Below are positions 1 through 14,300 of a DNA stretch of 64,000 nucleotides, piece after piece; position 1 is the stretch's first letter; the number at the start of each line of letters is the position of its first letter. The DNA lies in NCBI RefSeq assembly GCF_905220565.1, contig NC_059413.1, forward strand, positions 12,377,501 to 12,441,500, given 5' to 3'. This DNA is from Melitaea cinxia. Lineage: Eukaryota > Arthropoda > Insecta > Lepidoptera > Nymphalidae. Under the pieces are notes generated by a model. It worked only from the letters and a program-made list of their open reading frames with translations, was not told where the DNA came from and did no database searches. The translations under genes were made by a program, and so were the position numbers.

Positions 1-689
1 CTATTATTTTTTATAGTTGACAGAGTTGTAAAAAAATTAACAATAAATTTGATTTAGGGAGCAACCATTATCGTATTGATCATTGCTGTCAAATTGTTCA
101 TTTATTAAGATTTTACAGATACAGCAATACAAATATTTATTTGTTGCTTAAAAATTTGAAACTATAATCATTTTATTTAATAATGTATCAAAATAGCACC
201 GTAACGGTAAATAGTTTACAGTAATTTAAAACAAATGTATCTGACATATCTGACGATTTAAAGAAAAATGGCTCAGGGCCGGTTCTACCCGTTGTGGGTA
301 AGATTATCCTGCATATAAGTCGCGAATAGACTTCAACAGCAGGAGGTAGAATAGGCCAAAAGAACCTGTTTCTTCTCAATTAATAAACTAGAACTTTTAA
401 ATTCACAATCACAAATAGAATATTGTGATCCGTCGAATAGCGTGATCAGGTGGCGGGTGAAACAGACCTTTAATAAACCTTATGACATACAAAATAGAGA
501 GGAAAATCCAGTGAGAGCTGTCTACATAACGAACGAGGACACGGTCTTATACACAGGTCGGGCGACTACAGTGGTGGGGGTACGTTGGCTTAATGGTTTA
601 CAGCCGCCAGAGGCATGAAGATCGATACCTATCTCTGTTCTCGTTCTAGCTATCTCTGTTCTACAGAATCGCATTCTGTCTCTTTTTCT

Positions 690-785
690 ATCACAAATCA
701 CGCATTTATGTTTTAAAATATAAGCAATTACAATGAAATCACAAATCACGCATTTATGTTTTAAAATATAAGCAATTACAATGAA
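690..785. repeat. 48-bp perfect tandem duplication (two units)
   Basis: The unit starting 'atcacaaatcacgcattt' at 690 is repeated without change from 738 and ends at 785. No mismatch is seen, so the duplication is recent or an assembly artefact. Confidence 0.9.
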
Positions 786-1365
786 GCCTCACCACCGCAT
801 CACGTGACCGCACACAGCGATAGCAGTGACGTACAGCGGCGTTGGCGCGAACGAAAAGTTTTGACATTATAGTACTAATCTCTCAACATTGAAATTGGGC
901 TTCGTTTCATGACTTATAATATAAGACCTTAAACGGGAATATTTGTGGCAAGTATGTCACAACATACAACTAATACATTTTTATGGAATACTGACAAAGC
1001 TAATATAAAATACCAAACAATATTTCCTATTCACTTTAATAAAAAACGTTTAATATTTATTTGATTATTATTATTTTCATTATAAAACCATGTGTATAAT
1101 AATACTTGGTTTTAACTTTTATTTAATTCAATGAATTGTTTACTATAATGTTGCTACTTTTAAAAAAGATACAAAAATACTTCAATTACTTTTATACCAA
1201 ATACATTAATCGTGTCTTTTTTTTTCATTTTCATCGAATTTCTACCTTTAAAAGGTATTTAATACTAATATCGGTTATGTAAAGTTAAAAAAAATATTAG
1301 TGCAGGTTATTTTAGCGGCACCTTTATGTACATACTAAAAACATAAAACAACCGCTATCAAACAC

Positions 1366-1640
1366 TCTGGCGTAGAGGCGTGTGAAGGCGCTTAAACACC
1401 GACGGTTTGCGGGTTCGACTCCCGCTCGGGATGGATATTTGTATATATACAAATTTTTCTTTTCGTTTTGGATGTTTGTCCTCGTTGGTCTCCCCACCGA
1501 GAGCACGCTAAGCAGTCAGTCCCGTTTGTTATCATAAACACCTGATAGTTATCTTTACTCATAGTAGGGATATATTCCAACCCTTCTCCTACATGAATAG
1601 GCCTATGCCCAGCACTGGGATGGTACAGGCTGAACAGAAA
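1366..1640 (+). repeat. tRNA-derived SINE
   Basis: A tRNA-like head carries a B-box-like 'gggttcgactcccgctcg' at about 1410-1428. The body contains 'ggtctccccaccgagagcac', and the tail ends in 'cccagcactgggatg...caggctga'. Related copies lie at 31395, 33530, 42500 and 53425. Confidence 0.75.
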
Positions 1641-2234
1641 ACATAAAAATAACCTGCACCCCTGTTCAAATCACAATATTTTTTTTGTAATAAAATTACT
1701 TATTAAATTCATGTTGAGTAATTCAAGGACAAAATTTTTACAAAATCATAATTTACCTTACTATGCTCCTGTCTGTTCTTCGAGAGAACGTTTAAACATT
1801 TGCAAATTGTTTTTTTTTTTTTAATTTTTTTAGAATTATATTTTAAATACAATAAAATACAAAAATAGATATGTAGGCTCAAGAGAAGGCTTAATTATAC
1901 AATTAAAACGATTATGCATTTAAAATGTAACAATAGAAATAAATACAACCGACACACACAACTATATCTAACAATTTCATACATTTTTATATAATACAAA
2001 TTTTTTCATACTGTTGTTTTCGGTACTGATCCCAGAATCCCAAAAGAAGACTTAACAAATCTCTTTAAAAAATACATCTTTTGTTGAAATTATCTGACTG
2101 ATTAAGTTAGAATATTTTTAACGTACCATCCAAAGACTGCAATTATTTAAAAAACATTTTCTTTACAACACAAAGGAATTACTCTTATAACGAAGACTAA
2201 AATATATGGCCCCCAATTTTAATACATAACTAAA

Positions 2235-2380
2235 TCATAGGAAATGCGATTTCCAGAAAATATTTGCTAAGATACCCGCTATCATGAGAGAGAAGTAGAT
2301 AACGACTGCCGCCCACCATAGCCGCTTCTCCCATTTACGTTTTTCTAAGTTACGAAGGACACCGATACCCACAAGTAGCC
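2235..2380 (-). CDS. rho-4: rho-4-like exon 6 (last coding exon)
   Basis: The acceptor is TTTCAG|GG at 2381-2382. The exon begins with two bases that complete a Gly codon, and the stop TGA is at 2237-2235. It encodes residues 307-353, starting LLVGIGVLRNLEKRKWE, which is typical of the cytosolic linker after the catalytic His helix. The last hydrophobic helix follows (WWAAVVIYFSLMIAGILANI). Confidence 0.93.
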
Positions 2381-5300
2381 CTGAAACATACGACAATTTT
2401 TTTTTTAATAATTTAGTCGTTGAATTCTGAAATTAAAAAAACTGTTAAGATTTTTTGGGAAACAAATTAACGGTAAATTCCATATTTGATAGTAAAAGCC
2501 AATAAACTTTCCACTATTTTATATATTTGCCGGGCTATTTTTGTCGGGAATTCTTTTGTCTATCTAATATTCGGTACGGTTGGAAGCGTCATAGTAACGA
2601 AGAATATACAATTTCCAGCAAATATCCTGTCATAAGTCTTAAAATTAGCTCAATAATTAGAAATATTTAAGTTATCCTACAATTAATAATAACCCCCTCT
2701 CTTCCCGTGGGTGTCGTAAGAGGCGACTAAGGGATAGCACAGTTCCGCTACCACCTTGGAACTTAAAAAGCCGACCGATGGCGGGATAGCCATCCAACTG
2801 CTGGCTTTGAAATACACATGCCGAAGACGGGTAGCAGCGTCTTCGGTGCGACAAAGCCAGAAGTACTGCGGTCACCAACCCGCCTGCCCAGCGTGGTGAC
2901 TATGGGCAAAACACATGAGTTCACGTTATTTTTGGCGTAAACTTGTGAAGGCCTATGTTCAGCAGTGGACTGTATAGGCTGTAATGATGTAATGATGATA
3001 ATAATAACAATACCCTTTACTGTACACAAAACGGCGAAAGTGTCATTAGCTAGCTAAACAATAACCCGGGGGATTAAATTCCAACGCATTTTTATAGAAG
3101 ATACCCAAAAGTTTAATATTTTTAGAAGATACCCAAACTTTGAACTTATTGGCTGTTGCAGAACAGTTATCATCAGATCCATGAAGTGGAAAGTTGTATT
3201 TAACATACCGACAACAGCTCCACCAGCTAAACAATAATGTGGAGGATTGAGGTCCAACCAATATTTATACAAGATACCCCGGCGTTTAATAGCTATTGCA
3301 GAAAAGTACCATCTAATTTGTAAATAGAAACTTTGTACTCAATATACCGGCAACAGCGCCACCCAAGTGCGCCATATATCCAATATTCTGCTGGAGACTC
3401 CCCCAGTAGCGATCATACACAGCTGTTCCAACGTCCACCGCCGCCAGTAGCAGAAATACTAGCAGTTGTATTATTGCGAATTCCATTTCCGCCCAATTCT
3501 GTGATCGAATAAGAATGATAATTTCAGGGTCTATACAAAAGGTAATATAAGAAACAACATAGTTTGCAACATAGTTGTTCTAAGGCATTAAGAAATAATC
3601 ATTCAAATACAAGCAGTTATTTAAGTTCAGTTATAAACCTATCTTATATCTAAATTACTGGAATCTATCTGCAAAACAGTTTGGGGGTCTGAACAGGGCG
3701 GGACTGTACTTCACACATGGGTTTTTGTTTTACAAAGCTCAGATCCGTCTTCGTGTATTATAGATCATTCTAAGATTATTTCTTCAAGTAGGTTTACTAG
3801 CGTAAATTAGCTATAACTTTTCATTTTGTCTCTCCTATTATTCTCTTAAAAACATCGATTAGAAAATATAGCAACCAAGCTAGAATTTTGAAGTAATATC
3901 TGGGTATTATAGCCAATCTAACTTACCATAATAATAGTTGCAATATGAGCCGTGATAAGGGCGTAGACCCCACCAGACGCTCCGGCTAAGTAAACTTTCG
4001 GTTCAGTGAGACTAGTCGCCATTGAACCAGCCACTACACCGGCGAAATACACTAGCACCACTCGCCACCATCGATGCACCATTTCGAGCGGTACGCCCAG
4101 GAACAATTGCACCAGTAAATTGACTAGTAGATGAACTACGCTAAAATTAAGCAAATGACAAGTTATTATAATTACTGAATAATGGATTTATTACGGATTA
4201 TTGTACCATATTATAACTATACAGAAAGTTTAAAATCATCACTTTTATGCATAAATACAATAAGAAAAAGAGTAAGGAGTCTAGATTTAATATAAAAACT
4301 GTTACTCTTCAATTTTTTACATCGACATTGCCTGTCCGCTGAAACAGATACGCATTCTTTGCAGGATATTTTTTTTGGAAAATATATTTCGAATCATAGT
4401 GTATTGATCCAAAATTAAAATGTATGACTATCGCTAGATATATATCTTTAAGTTTTCATGTTCACAATTAAAAATATCGTTCAAAATCGGGTAGACCCGT
4501 AACCATAGCTATGCAGTAACTCTTTTAATTGATAATATTTTTAGATTAATTATTAAAAATATATTTTGGATCATGGTGTACCAATCTTAATTAAAATAAA
4601 TAATTAGATCATCGAACTCACCCAACATGAACCAACATGTAGGTCAAGAACCGCCATGCCTCCTGCCTCTTATGGGGGTTGTATATAAATATCTGCGCGA
4701 TTGGCCCCGTCGCGTCAGTCTTCCCTTGGGTCGCATCATAAACGAACAGTACGATTTCGATAATCGAAATCAATATCATACAGATGGCAGGCGGCCAGCA
4801 TGTGTACTCCTCTTCGTAGGTACCGTCTGTGTATACGAATATACCTTTTCTATGGTGGTGGACTGTTTAACGCAACACAAAACGGGAAGGGAAAAGGGGT
4901 AGGCCACATACATATAAATGAATTCGATTTTTTTATTTTTTTTTTAATTCATATCATAAATAAAAAATATTTAAAATATAGATTTTTATTAATCATGGTA
5001 TTATTACCGGTTTTTTATATATATTTTTTACCGGTTTATAAATAGATACCAAAAACAAGAATGGAGCACGCGATGTCAGTGTGACAACACGTACAGGATG
5101 TATTAAGTCAATTAAATTGTCGCGTGTTGAAAGCGCACATTGTCGTTAACAATGTAATAGGGATGCAAATTACGATACAATAGACGTTGTCAAAAATTAT
5201 CGATAAAAATAGATTTAGATTTAATTTTCACAAGTTAAAAAATCGACATTGTTGTTTTATTTTTTATATTTGGAACAAAGGGTAAACAAAAACAACATTA

Positions 5301-8300
5301 GGATAGGGTTGGGAGAGAAAAGAAAAAAAATACATCGTTAGTATCATATGCATTTGTTAGTTATGTTAATGTACTACCTATCTACAATATATAAGGCATA
5401 TGCAATTATCAATATCACCAATGAAATAGTTTTAAACATAGATTCTAAAAATAGTATCTAAATTTCATGCCACTCTTGCTATTTTTTAAATATCTTTTGT
5501 AGATGCTTTAAAAATACGTTTCAACATAGACGTTAAATTCAACAAACAATACAATGCTAAAAATATATAATATAACAATAAAGAATTTATAATAAACTAT
5601 ATAATTTGATTTTATATACGTTTCAAAAGTTATCTATCAGTCAATCATTTTTTGTTTAACTTTTATTTAAAAGTACGTTCAGTATTACCCTCGAACGTAA
5701 TTATAATTTTCATTATATGCAAATAAAAATTTATATTATTCGATCTCTAATTGATATAACATTTTAAATATATGTCATCGATTAAACCATCCATAAAAAA
5801 AACAAATAGTGCACATTCTATTTAATTATTTAATAAATAACCTATAGAATTATTATACTAGTATATATTTTTACCACACACATATAAAGCTACCACACCA
5901 TGTACTATTACTAATACCCGCCACCTTTGACCATGAGCTCTGACAGTCAAACAAATGAGATTATATGATTGAGGTAAACCATGCAGTGATAAAGATTCAA
6001 GGTCATGTTTACATAACAATGCTATTATTTCTCGTTACACTGATTATATAAAAGAAAAAAAAATGGCCATTAAAAACTGGTCATTAAAAAAAAATAGCCA
6101 TCAAAAAAAGAAAAAAAAAACAGTGTTACTTCAGCCAAGTTTAACAAGCTTAATTACGACTACCTGCAACTTTTAGAGCTTCTCGTTGTTAGCTTTCCAG
6201 TTCAATTAAACCATACTTCAATGTTACGCCACTTGGGTAGAAACCTAAGAATTTTTAACGCAAGCTAATTCGGACACTAATAATTTTAAACTGAATGATA
6301 CAGTCGTTGAAATTTGTTTAATTATTATTAAAATATAAAAAAATACCTAAGTTTTAAAGTTTAAATACATATATTTTTCGAGAAAAGAAATTGTTTTTCA
6401 AGGTGTTATGTTTATCCAAATTCAATTATTACACATCAAGTACACCTAAACCAGTGGCGTAGCGATGTGGGGGCAAGCGCTTTTAGCTTTTTTCTAATAA
6501 TTTGCTATCTCTGTATTCTCTTACGTTTAGTAACCAGAATTATTTTACCTCTAGTAATGTTCAAGGCAACTGTTTAGTCATAAATTGCTGTAGCCTTGAT
6601 GTCTCGTACTATAAACTTCTTCAATAAACGGACTTTTTAATAATGAAAGAAGTAAACAAAATCTTTTAGTTTTATTAATACAAATCAGATTAATAATACT
6701 CATGAAAATAGAAAACAGTTTGTGAAGAAACAGCTAGTATGTGACAATGTGGTATATCCTAATTTAGCACAATTTAAAACCATTGAAAGAACACAAATTG
6801 AAATAACACTTGGTCACTATAAATTTAAAGAGTATAGATATTCATATGACAATAAGAAAAGGACTTTTGCATATGTGTGTAATATTAAAAGTAACGAACC
6901 AATATCTTACCAAAATATTCCTTAACATTTTTGATTTTTTCCGAAATTTTTTTCAAACAACTTTTCATAAAGACATTTTTGTCTAAACGTTCACTAATTT
7001 TATATAACGTATCAATCCTTTTGCACGTCTTGAACCACATTTCACTAACCAACAATAACTTATAAATATAGTTAATTATAACATTTTAAAAACGTTATTT
7101 TAATCACTTCAAACATCTGATTACCGAGTATTTACACAACAAGACACTGGAATTTTACAGTTCTAAAATCATTTTATACAATTTCCTGAACTGAAACGTC
7201 CACTCGATGAGTTACAGAATAAAAGACTGTTAATGTCTAATGCCGGACAAACGTGCAGCACAAATGCAAGGATTAGTCGCGAACGGCGCCTCTGGACTTC
7301 TAATGCGTTTAGCGACAAATGTAATTGCAATTTCTCGAATGGTAACGGTGCTATCCAAGAGCGAGCCAATTAAAACAAAATTAATCTTAATTTGTAATCA
7401 AATTTTCAAAATCCTAAATAAATTTAAAAAATTCGTATTCTATGTAATGAACGTAATAAAACTAACTAACTACCAATATCAACATCACTAACAGTATCAA
7501 CAGTTTATCAAAACATACGTACAGGTGAGTTGATAACGAACTTATGAAAGCTTTATGAAACGTGCCATACCAGTGCAGTGGTGACATGTTCAATCTGTAA
7601 ACACTTATCACCGCTACGTCCTACGTTGACAACAAATTGATAGACACGAATTAAAAAAAAAACTTGTAACAGAAATTAAAAAAAAAAAACAATCTTTACC
7701 AAGCTAGTTTGATAGTAGAGTATTCTGGTTAATTAACGGAAGCCTTCTTGCTAACCCAATTTATTTAGTAAAAGATAAAAAAATACCTGAGTGTAAATAA
7801 AAATTCTACCTAAAGTTGCGTATTTCTATTATTACTGCTAAATTTGCACTACACTTCAAAAATGCCGCCTGCCTATTATCATTGCATTTCACTTAATTCC
7901 TTGTTGAAAACCCTGATATTGCAGTCAATTTAATTATTCAAGACTCAATCCTACTGAGGTGGGCATTGGCAATCTTTACCCCCCTCATAACACCAACTTT
8001 CTAGCCACACCTATGCATTTTATATATACACACACACATCTTCATTGACTACATGTTTAAATAATTCTAATTTCAAAACCGATTTAATTACATTCGCGAC
8101 CACAACATCCCGCTTGAAGCTTGAAGGTTTGCTTACATAACGTTGTAATTTTATATTTTACCTGTTTTATCTTTGCCTTGCACGTTTAGTTGTCGGTCCC
8201 GGTTGTTATCATATAGACCTGATAGCGATAGGGAATATATTCTCCAACCCGCATTAGACCAGCGTGGTGGATTAAGCTCCGACCTTCCTCCCACATGGAG

Positions 8301-11300
8301 AAACAGGCCTTGGCCAGCAGTGGGATGTTGTAAGCTGAATCGTAACAACGTATGTTATGTCATAGAGACACTTGTCTGCTATCTGAGCAATTCTGTTTGT
8401 GTTATATGTATCCGGGTACCCTAAGCAGGATGTGAGTCTTTTTACTGCCATTAATTCAAATTCAATCTTCTATTATTATTATTTTTAACTAAATGACGTC
8501 AACTGTTCCTATTGTGCTCCTAGATCTTGTCCAAAATGATTTGTAGATAGTTAATAATTGTGTTTGCTCGCAAGAGAAAAAAAATAGACTTCAATTACAA
8601 AGACAGCTAATACAACGTAGGTATAAGTAAATAATAATCAATTAAATACGCATCATTAAGGATAACCCAAAAAGTACTAATACACACACAAGACAAGCAG
8701 TTTTCAATTAAGAAAACAATCATCGAAATCGGTAAGCCAAGTAACAAGTTTTGAGGATATAACACTTAAAAAAATACAGTCGAATTGAGAACCTTCTCCT
8801 TTTTCAAAGACGGTTAAAAATCAAACGACCTTGATGATATATTTTTGGCAGAGTGTTGCATAACACCGATCCCCCCAATTACCTAATGTATACAACAGAC
8901 TAAATGGGAAATGTGGCATTATGTCGTTGCTCGAACAACATAAGCAGGTGTAAATGACCTAGTTCGACCTCTCAATATGTAAGAAGTATAGAACTGTAAT
9001 TAATTACTACACCGCGTCGGTGTAACGGTCACAGCACTGGTTTGTGGCTGTTGCGCTGGCGGTTGCAAGTTCGATCCTCGCACATGGCAAACATTTGTAT
9101 TGGTCATACAGATGTTTGCCGTGGTCTAGGTGTTAGTGCAGTCCTTGTGGGTTTCCCCACCGTGCCTCGGGAGAGCACGTAAAGATGGCAAGTCCAAGTT
9201 AAAGTCAACGAAGGTAATCTATCATTATATAAAGGTGAATATTTACTTCTTTAAAATGTAACAATTAATAACCACAACGTTACGATATTTATATAAATAC
9301 TATAATCTATTTATAATCTTTATCAATTATTATTTACTCACAGCAAGGTCGTGTTGATAAAAATAATTACTATGATAAATAATTCTTTGTAGCAAATGAC
9401 ATATATAATCTTGATAAATAAATATAATGTTATTAGAATTACATAACGAGTTTATATAAGACTAAAAAAATTGACTTACTTCTTTATTTACTTCTTTTTT
9501 ACGTGCCTTTAATCTTTATAACGTTGTAACTAGAATAAAACTTGTACAACAAAATCTTTAATTCTTTGTAAATAAAAAATTGCAACAAATAAGTCACTTG
9601 TGTTATCTCTACATTTCCACGGAATTCGCTCATCTAATCTTCACAATCAATTAGGTTCGATATGTATCTTTGAATGAGTAATAATGAGTAAACCCTCGTA
9701 TATATCGGCGTAGTACCTATTGAGCAGTTCCATCACTCATAAGGGCACACGGGGCCCATATCCCTAACCTCACTAAGGAATGGGAAATACAACTTATATT
9801 TCGACTTAAGATGAAACTTTAAAAACGGCTGCAATTTTTCAAAAAATAGAAATTCCTTTAATCCTCATTATACGACATATATAATTATCAGAATGTTCAA
9901 TTTAAATAGTCATTCAAGTTTTTCAATCTTTCAGCGCACTTTTTTTCGTTTTTCATTCTTTCGGAACCTTCCACAATAATTTAAAAAAGGCGAATTAAAT
10001 CGGTCAAGTAGCTAAAGTTATGGCTTAACTATTACAAATAGACTTATTTTTTTAATAAAAATATTTGCCATAATATAAACCTTCTTTTTTATATACGCTT
10101 TATTGTACACCAAAAACAGAAATGATACATAGCAACAAGTACAAAGGGCGGCCTTATCGCTAAAAAGCGATCTCTTCCAGGCAACCTTAGGGCAAAGGAA
10201 ATGGTCTAGCATCAGCATAGGGGTGGTACCTTTCAAATAAGTATTCTGATTAAATTTTAAAAATTTAAATATTCTACTATTTAGGGTTCCAAAAATATAG
10301 AACTTTGCGATACATTAATGGTCAAAGTAAGAACGGAGCCTGTAATAGTAGATTTATTGATGTGTTTTTTTTTAATACAAACAATTTTGTCGAATGTTAT
10401 AATACCCTTTAAGGTGATGTGGACACTACTTAAGAATTCGAGTGTTAACCACAAATGACAGAACGATAAAGATACTGACTCAATGCAGTTATGGAGATGT
10501 TAAAATTAGCTTGTTTAAAAAAACAATACTTTTCAGCTTTATAATAACAGTATTGACGTATCAACTGACGGTACACGTACACACATACACATAAAGTATC
10601 AATGTCTATATACGTTTTCAAAGTACTGTATATCATTGTACGCTACTCTATATTACTACACGTACACATACATACATACTTGCACATATATTTACGTGGC
10701 TTTAATATTTTACTGTACAAAATTTATTAAGTTTTATTAATGAAAAACTAACGGATAGGATTCCTTTGAGATGCACCATTCACTGGCTTTTGGTTCGCTG
10801 GATTTTTGACTAACACCAAGTATGAATGGAAATTATTCTGTCCCATTGGATAAACTCTTCTGTTCGTTCTTCTGTCATGTGAAACTAAAATACATTCCGA
10901 TTTTAGTTAATCATGCAATGTAACTTTTTTTTCTTTTTCTACGTTAGTCACCGATAGTTCCGTATTTGTTCTTATCAAATCTGATTATATTTAAAAAATT
11001 TACGAGCGATCCACACCGTTTACGTATCAATTTAGTAAAAATTAAAGACTCAGCAAAAAGATATTATTTAAATACAATTCAAATTGAACGTTTTAAATTA
11101 TATCATCTATAATAGAATGTGTATTGTAAAATCAAGTTATACTAAACAATCGATACAAATAAATAAAATTGGAGTGTCTTTTGTAATATTAAAATAACCG
11201 CTTTTTACTAAATGTATATGGATGTATACACGGTGCATATATAAAAATAATATCTTTTACAATTTCTGAGTGGCTAGGCATTAAAGAATATAGCCACCTC

Positions 11301-14300
11301 ATCTCTTCCTGTGGGTATCGTAAGAGGCAACTAAGGGATATAATACAGTTCCACTACCACCTTGGAACTAAAAAAGTCGACCGGTGGCGGGATATCCATC
11401 CAACTGCTGGCTTTGAAATACACAGGCCGAAGACGGGCAGCAGCGTCTTCGGTGCGACAAAGCCAGCCCTGCGGTCACCAACCCGCCTGCCCAGCGTGGT
11501 GACTACGGGCAAAACACATGAGTTCACGTTATTTTTGGCGTAATCTTGTGGAGGCCTATGTCCAGCAGTGGACTGTATAGACTGTAATGATGTAATGATG
11601 ACTAAATGCATATGGATGTATACAGTATAAATATACAAAAATAACATTTTTTATAATTTTTGTCTGTCTGTCTTACTGTTTGTTTCGGCTAATCTCTGAA
11701 ACGGCTGGATCGATTTTGACGGGACTTTCACTGGCCGATAGCTGATGTAATAAGGAGTAAGTTAGGCTACTTTTATTTTAGAACTTTATTTATTTTATAA
11801 CTCTGCGAACTGAACAATAACTTTTTTGTTAAATTCCACGCAGACGAAGTCGCGGGCACGTCTAGTATGTACATATAATGTATGTGCCTATGTATTAAAC
11901 AAAGAGGTTGAATTAAAAATATATTTTTTAAATTGGTATTAAGTTTAATAACTTAATCTTTATTAAACTGTGTTTAACATGAATCAACTGCTTTATTTCA
12001 GTGGTGACGAAAGTTTTACGATTACAAGTTCAATTCATGATCGTAATGAATTTTTATACTCGTAGTAAAATATGAATTTCTGGGTGCATAGCTTAGGAAA
12101 ATACTTTTTTATACTTTTTAATATCTGTACTATTTTATTTTTTAGTTAAGCATTAGTTAGAGTCTTAAAAAAAAACTGAGCACAATTTTTGTTGTTGGTA
12201 TGAACATTATCACACAGGTCGAAGACTTCATCATCTTCGGTGCGACAAAGCCAGCCCCGCGGTCACCAACCCGCCTGCCCAGCGTGGTGACTATGGGCAA
12301 AACACATGAGTTCACGCCATTTTCGGCGCGGACTTGTGGATTGCCTATGTCCAGCAGTGGACTGCGATAGGCTGAAGTGATGATGAGAATTATCCGTGGA
12401 GCAAAGTAGCGAATTAGGCTTTCTATGTAAGATAAGAGATAGCTTACGGAGAAAAAGGATTTTAATAGTTTAAGGATATTTACAGGTTGTTTTAAGTTTA
12501 GTTCAACGGTTAGTATTGCAACAGCAAATATTTATAAAACAAGATGACTAAAAAATGTGTTGAGAAAAATCATTAACGACCTTATAATGAGTATTGTCGT
12601 AAAGTAATAGACGAGGCGTAAGATACAAACGTAAGATGTGTAAAACGGTCATCGACCCTTAACGACACAACAGTATATTGACAAGTATTACCTATTTTAA
12701 TTTTTTAAGCGTCTAAAGTGGTAAAGTAGAGAAAGCCTGATGATAAGCGGTTACCGACCAAGCATGTTGTGATTCTACCTCCGTAAAGTAAAAGGAATTT
12801 ACATTACACGCATCGTCTTTAGAGCCATGTCGAACGTAACGTCACTGGTTTGCCAAAAGCATGATCAATTACAGAAAGGATCGTACAAGAAATGTCTCAA
12901 AATCTAATCTTAAAGAAGACAAATTACTACCATTCTTACGACAGAGTACTATTATAGGACAAGTATATTTATTGAATTATAAATGAAAATTATATACCAA
13001 ATAATTAAAAAAAAAAAAACAAAAAACCCGCCTGCGTGAAGAACAACTAATAGAAAATCAACTGAAAAAGCTGGAACAAGATAAAAATTCAATATGTACA
13101 CAAAGTCAGCGAAATAAATAGAAACAATATTAAACATTTTGTGCTGTACATTTAAAATATATTACTACGGTAGTCCTTCGAAACTTTATGTAACGTCGTA
13201 CATAACATGCAGTCGGAGACATGCACAAAGAGAGAATGATTTGACTTATCCTTCAATGTCATGCCTCCGACTGCATATTATCTACGACGTTACATAAAGT
13301 TTCGAAGGACTACCGTATTAATATATTTTAAATGTACAGCACAAAATGTTTAATATTGTTTCTATTTATTTCGCTGACTTTGTGTGCATATTGAATTTTT
13401 ATCTTGTTCCAGCTTTTTCAGTTGATTTTCTATTAGTTGTTCTTCACGCAGGCGGGATTTTTGTTTTTTTTTTTTTTTTTAATTATTATTTTATTTGTCT
13501 TTTTAGTCAGACAAATTACGTAATCGGTTCAATTCATTAAAACAGTTTACATCATGTGGTTGATTAAGTAATTTTTTAGGGTCAAGAGAACTGATAGCAA
13601 GCCCGAAGAAAGATCTCACTCTGCTCAAAGCAAAGTAAGCCTGACTTTTAGCAAATAGGTGACTGCTTAAGTCAACAACTATTAGTTTTAATATAATGAA
13701 ATTATTATTAAAATTATTTGTTTGTATTTGGTATTATGTATTTGTTATTGATTTTATTAATGTAATTGTAAATTGGTGTGACATTTATTAATTTTTATTT
13801 GTAATTTTAATTGTATGTTTTTTTTAACCATTGTATTTTATTAGAAAGGCTACACCCCGAAGTTGATCGTCGCCTAGGAGGCGAGTTTGGCATGGCATAG
13901 GCGTGGGAAAGAGCAATATCCACATTTTTTAAACTTTAATATTGTATTTCTTTATTAGTATTACGGTAATAATAAACATGATATACCTTTTTAAAATCCT
14001 TGTATTGTGCCCTTCAATTTGATACCCATATTGTAGTATTCGAGAAAAAAAATTTTTTTTCATTAACTACAATGGCTTCGCGCAGCCGCCATGTTTGATT
14101 TTATTTTTAATGTCACCTATCTAAGAACACTTGGGCAGCTAAGACGAACCTAACGATACCTCAATTATGTAAATCCGTTCAGTGGTTCTGGAAATATGAG
14201 GTAGTAAAGAATATTACATACAAATATACTACAAGATACGCGCGAAAAACATAACCCTTCCTTGGCAGTCGGGTAATAATACAACTTTAACTTTTTTGCC

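Larger units (their letters stand above)
1..2234. other. 3' flank of the rhomboid gene, no gene seen
   Basis: AT-rich sequence downstream of the rhomboid stop codon. It holds a 48-bp tandem duplication and one tRNA-derived SINE, annotated separately. Short open frames at 188-379 and 522-749 lack coding features. I recognise nothing else. Confidence 0.6.

Noticed and set aside
2672..3029. Open frames of 60-110 codons within RTE-tailed SINEs (also near 11354, 26676, 31770, 32672, 37578)
   Set aside because: They recur wherever the SINE occurs, on either strand, with the same peptide. They are by-products of the SINE, not genes.
4627..4902. 91-codon plus-strand frame
   Set aside because: Antisense shadow of rhomboid exon 3, whose minus-strand product matches a conserved family.
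6722..6925. 67-codon plus-strand frame in rhomboid intron 2
   Set aside because: AT-rich codons, no motif, no splice sites or neighbours that support a gene.
9005..9080. tRNA gene
   Set aside because: Box A and B are recognisable, but the sequence runs into SINE body and does not give a clean cloverleaf.
12952..13540. Paired 61- and 64-codon frames with the same hydrophobic peptide
   Set aside because: They are the two arms of one palindrome read on opposite strands. No other coding evidence.
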